A DNA stretch of 16,938 nt from Methanobacterium sp. UBA8. GTDB lineage: Archaea; Methanobacteriota; Methanobacteria; Methanobacteriales; Methanobacteriaceae. Location: contig DADN01000284.1 in assembly GCA_002509665.1 (NCBI GenBank), forward strand, positions 1 through 16,938, written 5' to 3'. Of the stretch, positions 14,848 through 16,938 are shown in pieces. The translations under genes and the position numbers were made by a program. Numbering within the stretch: position 1 is the stretch's first letter; each line of letters begins with the position of its first letter. A model generated the notes under the pieces. That model was not told the origin of the DNA and did no database searches. It saw nothing but the letters and a program-made list of their open reading frames with translations.

Positions 14848-15708
14848 ATGAGTATTAAAAATCAGCAATATACAAAAGGTTTTGCAACTTCAAAAGACGG
14901 TACCAAAATTGGATACAGGCAAATGGGAAGTGGTCCTGGGATTATTCTCCTTCATGGTGGTGTAAATGCGTCACAACACCTTATGAAGCTCGGTACATTA
15001 TTATCAGATGAGTTTACAGTATATATTCCAGACCGCCGCGGCCGGGGAATGAGTGGGCCGATAGGTGCAAATTACAGTTTAGAAAGGGAAGATGAAGATC
15101 TTGATGCCCTACTTAAAAAGACAGGTTCACATTATATCTTTGGAACGGCAGACGGCGCGCTTTTTGCACTGCATGCTGCTATTTCTAATCATTCCATTCG
15201 TAAAGTCGCTGCTTATGAGCCTCTTGTTTTTGTTGGACAACCTGAACTAGAGCAGTTTAAAGCCACTATTCAGCATTTAGACAAGAATATGGCGGAAGGT
15301 AAAGTGGCCAAAGCAACGGTTGAATTAACAAAGGATTCTGTTAATTTTGTTAAGCCAATACCTGATTTGGTACTGGTACCGCTTGTTAAACTTATATTAT
15401 GGATGAACGTCAAGACTGTTAAAGGGGATGATGTATCGTATCAGGAACTTATCCCCACATTGGATGATGAGCTGCATCTCGTGGAAAAAACTGAAGGGAC
15501 ACTTGAAGACTACAAAAATGTGTCTGCAAAAGTGTTATTGCTTGAAGGAAGCAAGACTCAATCTTTATTAAAAGAGAGTTTGGATGCATTAAATGAATTA
15601 CTACCTCATTCTAATCTCATTGAACTTAAGGGACTTAACCATGACTCGGCACAAGATTACGGCAAGCCTGAGCCAATTGCACAGGAATTAAAACGTTTCT
15701 TTTTGTAA
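14848..15708 (+). CDS. Alpha/beta-hydrolase fold protein lacking the nucleophile serine
   Basis: 286 residues from ATG 14848, preceded by AGGGGA (14836-14841) 6 bases upstream. A longer frame from TTG 14791 is open, but its 19 extra residues do not look like the family. Fold marks: GFATSKDGTKIGYRQMGSGP (11-30), oxyanion-loop segment LLHGG (34-38), PDRRGRGMSG (61-70), and the C-terminal histidine H265 in GLNHDSAQDYGKPEP with the usual helix. At the nucleophile elbow, where G-x-S-x-G is expected, the sequence reads GTADG (99-103), with Ala in place of Ser; codon GCA is at 15148-15150. So it resembles an intact protein with one missing catalytic residue, likely inactive as a serine hydrolase or acting otherwise. 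It is monocistronic. Confidence 0.85.
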   Translation: MSIKNQQYTKGFATSKDGTKIGYRQMGSGPGIILLHGGVNASQHLMKLGTLLSDEFTVYIPDRRGRGMSGPIGANYSLEREDEDLDALLKKTGSHYIFGTADGALFALHAAISNHSIRKVAAYEPLVFVGQPELEQFKATIQHLDKNMAEGKVAKATVELTKDSVNFVKPIPDLVLVPLVKLILWMNVKTVKGDDVSYQELIPTLDDELHLVEKTEGTLEDYKNVSAKVLLLEGSKTQSLLKESLDALNELLPHSNLIELKGLNHDSAQDYGKPEPIAQELKRFFL

Positions 15709-15801
15709 TTTATTATTTTTCATAAATGATGTATCGCTCATAGGAAAGATCAGTACAATGAACTCTGATATATAATGAATGCATAGATAGGAGGTTATAT
15801 A

Positions 15802-16377
15802 TTGAATTGTGCAGCATGCCTGGAAAAAGAATGTTTAACTGGAAAAGACTGCTTTAAACTTACAGAAGAAATGAAATCACTTTATGGAGAACGTGAAATT
15901 TCTTTAATGAAAACTGCTGCTTCTATTGAAGCAGAATATTATATGAAGAAAACACGTATAGAGGAAATAATTCTTTTTGGAGAAAAGATGAATTATAAAA
16001 AAATAGGGCTGGCTTTTTGTGTTGGTTTAGAAAAAGAATCCAGAGAAATATATTCCATCTTTAAAGAACATTTTAAGGTATATTCTGCATGTTGTAAAAT
16101 GTGCGGAATTGATAAAACTGAATTTGATTTAGATAAGATTGATAAAACAGGTCATGAGACTATGTGTAACCCCTTTGGCCAAGCATCATTTCTAAACAAG
16201 AAAAAAACAGATCTTAATATTATAATTGGTCTTTGCATTGGTCATGATATGTTATTTACTGAACATTCAAAAGCACCTGTAACTACTCTGGTTGTGAAGG
16301 ATAGAGTACTTGCACATAATCCTTTAGGAGCAGTATATTCTAATTACTACAGGAATAAACTCACTAAATCAAAATGA
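15802..16377 (+). CDS. DUF1847 cysteine-rich, probable metal-binding protein
   Basis: 191 residues from TTG 15802. GGAGGT at 15790-15795 with 6-base spacing and the immediate NCAACLEKEC motif support this unusual start codon. Cysteines are at 3, 6, 11 and 17, then C73 (LAFCVGL), CCKMC (97-101), MCNPFGQA (121-128) and GLCIGHDMLF (143-152). The end, APVTTLVVKDRVLAHNPLGA, is the family signature. DUF1847 proteins occur in anaerobic bacteria and methanogens and are regarded as metal-binding; the bound metal and role are not known. It is a single gene between the hydrolase-like gene and a decayed gene. Confidence 0.92.
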   Translation: MNCAACLEKECLTGKDCFKLTEEMKSLYGEREISLMKTAASIEAEYYMKKTRIEEIILFGEKMNYKKIGLAFCVGLEKESREIYSIFKEHFKVYSACCKMCGIDKTEFDLDKIDKTGHETMCNPFGQASFLNKKKTDLNIIIGLCIGHDMLFTEHSKAPVTTLVVKDRVLAHNPLGAVYSNYYRNKLTKSK

Positions 16378-16508
16378 GGTATTGCTCTAAATTTTTAGGT
16401 TTCAAGAATATAGATTAAAATTAAGTTTTTAGGTATATGTGGATTTTGAGAATGTGTTACTAAATCTTTTAATTATTTTTCAAGATTTTTTTTGATTAAA
16501 TGAAAATT

Positions 16509-16736
16509 TTATTCAGTTTTGAACTTTTCAAGAAATTCATCTATTTTTGTCCTTTGTGAATCAATATAAACTGTTCTTCACTAGTTCCTTATCATAATTT
16601 GAGTCCATGTATTCATTTAATTATCCTTAATTGCAATGTTCCAGTTGTTCAAACAGTTGATATGTCCCTCTATGTATGAATTTGGTAAACTTTGCAAAAA
16701 TTTTTTTTCTAAAAAGTCCAAATTTTTGATTTGTTT
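16509..16736 (-). pseudogene. Decayed protein-coding remnant with at least two frameshifts
   Basis: Three minus-strand pieces with protein-like codon use lie end to end in different frames. Piece A (16620-16736) contains LEKKFLQSLPNSYIEGHINC and LNNWNIAIKDN before a stop. Piece B (about 16579-16620) reads LNEYMDSNYDKELVKN. Piece C (16509-16577) reads RTVYIDSQRTKIDEFLEKFK and ends at TAA 16509-16511. Joined, they would be the C-terminal 75 or so residues of a helical protein. I do not recognise the family. No intact start is present, and the surrounding 16378-16508 and 16737-16850 show only AT-rich sequence. Confidence 0.45.
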
Positions 16737-16854
16737 TCAAGAAAATATTTTTTAGAAAATTTAGATCTTATTTTTAGGTTAGTTAACAAGAATTAAAATT
16801 TTTAGTTAATATAATTATTAATTTAAAATAAGTTTAGAAAAATAAGTTGAGTCA

Positions 16855-16938
<84 letters not shown>

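Overview
The window looks like a piece of an AT-rich methanogen chromosome, most likely order Methanobacteriales and probably Methanobacterium. This is an inference from several things: TATA-type promoters placed for leaderless starts, GGAGGTGA-type ribosome binding sites, archaeal families (DUF5518-like and DUF1847 proteins, TPR proteins with few helices), soluble PAS histidine kinases, and a large beta-helix surface protein with a C-terminal membrane anchor. No core methanogenesis gene is present. It reads as an accessory region of short, mostly monocistronic genes with long AT-rich spacers.

Layout. 1-918 (-): start of a membrane-bound PAS sensor that runs off the left edge. 1201-2703 (+): three small unknown proteins, the first two membrane-associated. 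2922-4566 (-): a DUF998 membrane protein, a CPKC thioredoxin-fold protein and a stand-alone response-regulator receiver. 4579-5572: a 64-nt hairpin, a 33-residue membrane protein gene not previously listed (-), and a small helical protein (+). 5599-5999: a copy of a 16-nt repeat followed by a dense array of short hairpins. 6276-7152: an orphan HEPN protein (+) and a DUF5518-like membrane protein (-). 7471-9108 (+): a PAS-PAS histidine kinase, convergent with a RibD_C/DHFR-like reductase (9162-9698, -). 9933-12531 (-): a membrane TPR protein and a large beta-helix surface protein. 12876-16377 (+): a second hairpin array leading into a nitroreductase gene, then a two-helix membrane protein, an alpha/beta-hydrolase-like protein and a DUF1847 zinc/metal-type protein. 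16509-16938 (-): a decayed gene, a third hairpin cluster and the 3' end of a tRNA, probably tRNA-Ser.

The most unusual feature is a dispersed family of short palindromes in three places (5658-5971, 12884-12995, 16855-16910). Essentially every hairpin has a loop of exactly three bases, with arms of about 5 to 10 bp. Several carry an outer GC clamp separated by a single bulged base. Part of the first array is recognisable in inverted orientation in the second array. That second array supplies the ribosome binding site of the nitroreductase gene, and the third cluster can pair with the tRNA acceptor end. Other points to check are an alpha/beta hydrolase whose nucleophile position is Ala, two adjacent palindromes in front of the 1201 gene, an orphan HEPN protein lacking the RNase histidine, and several start codons that should be moved.

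No clear operon-level pathway links the genes. The sensor kinase(s) and the receiver could form a phosphorelay, but nothing in the sequence ties them together.
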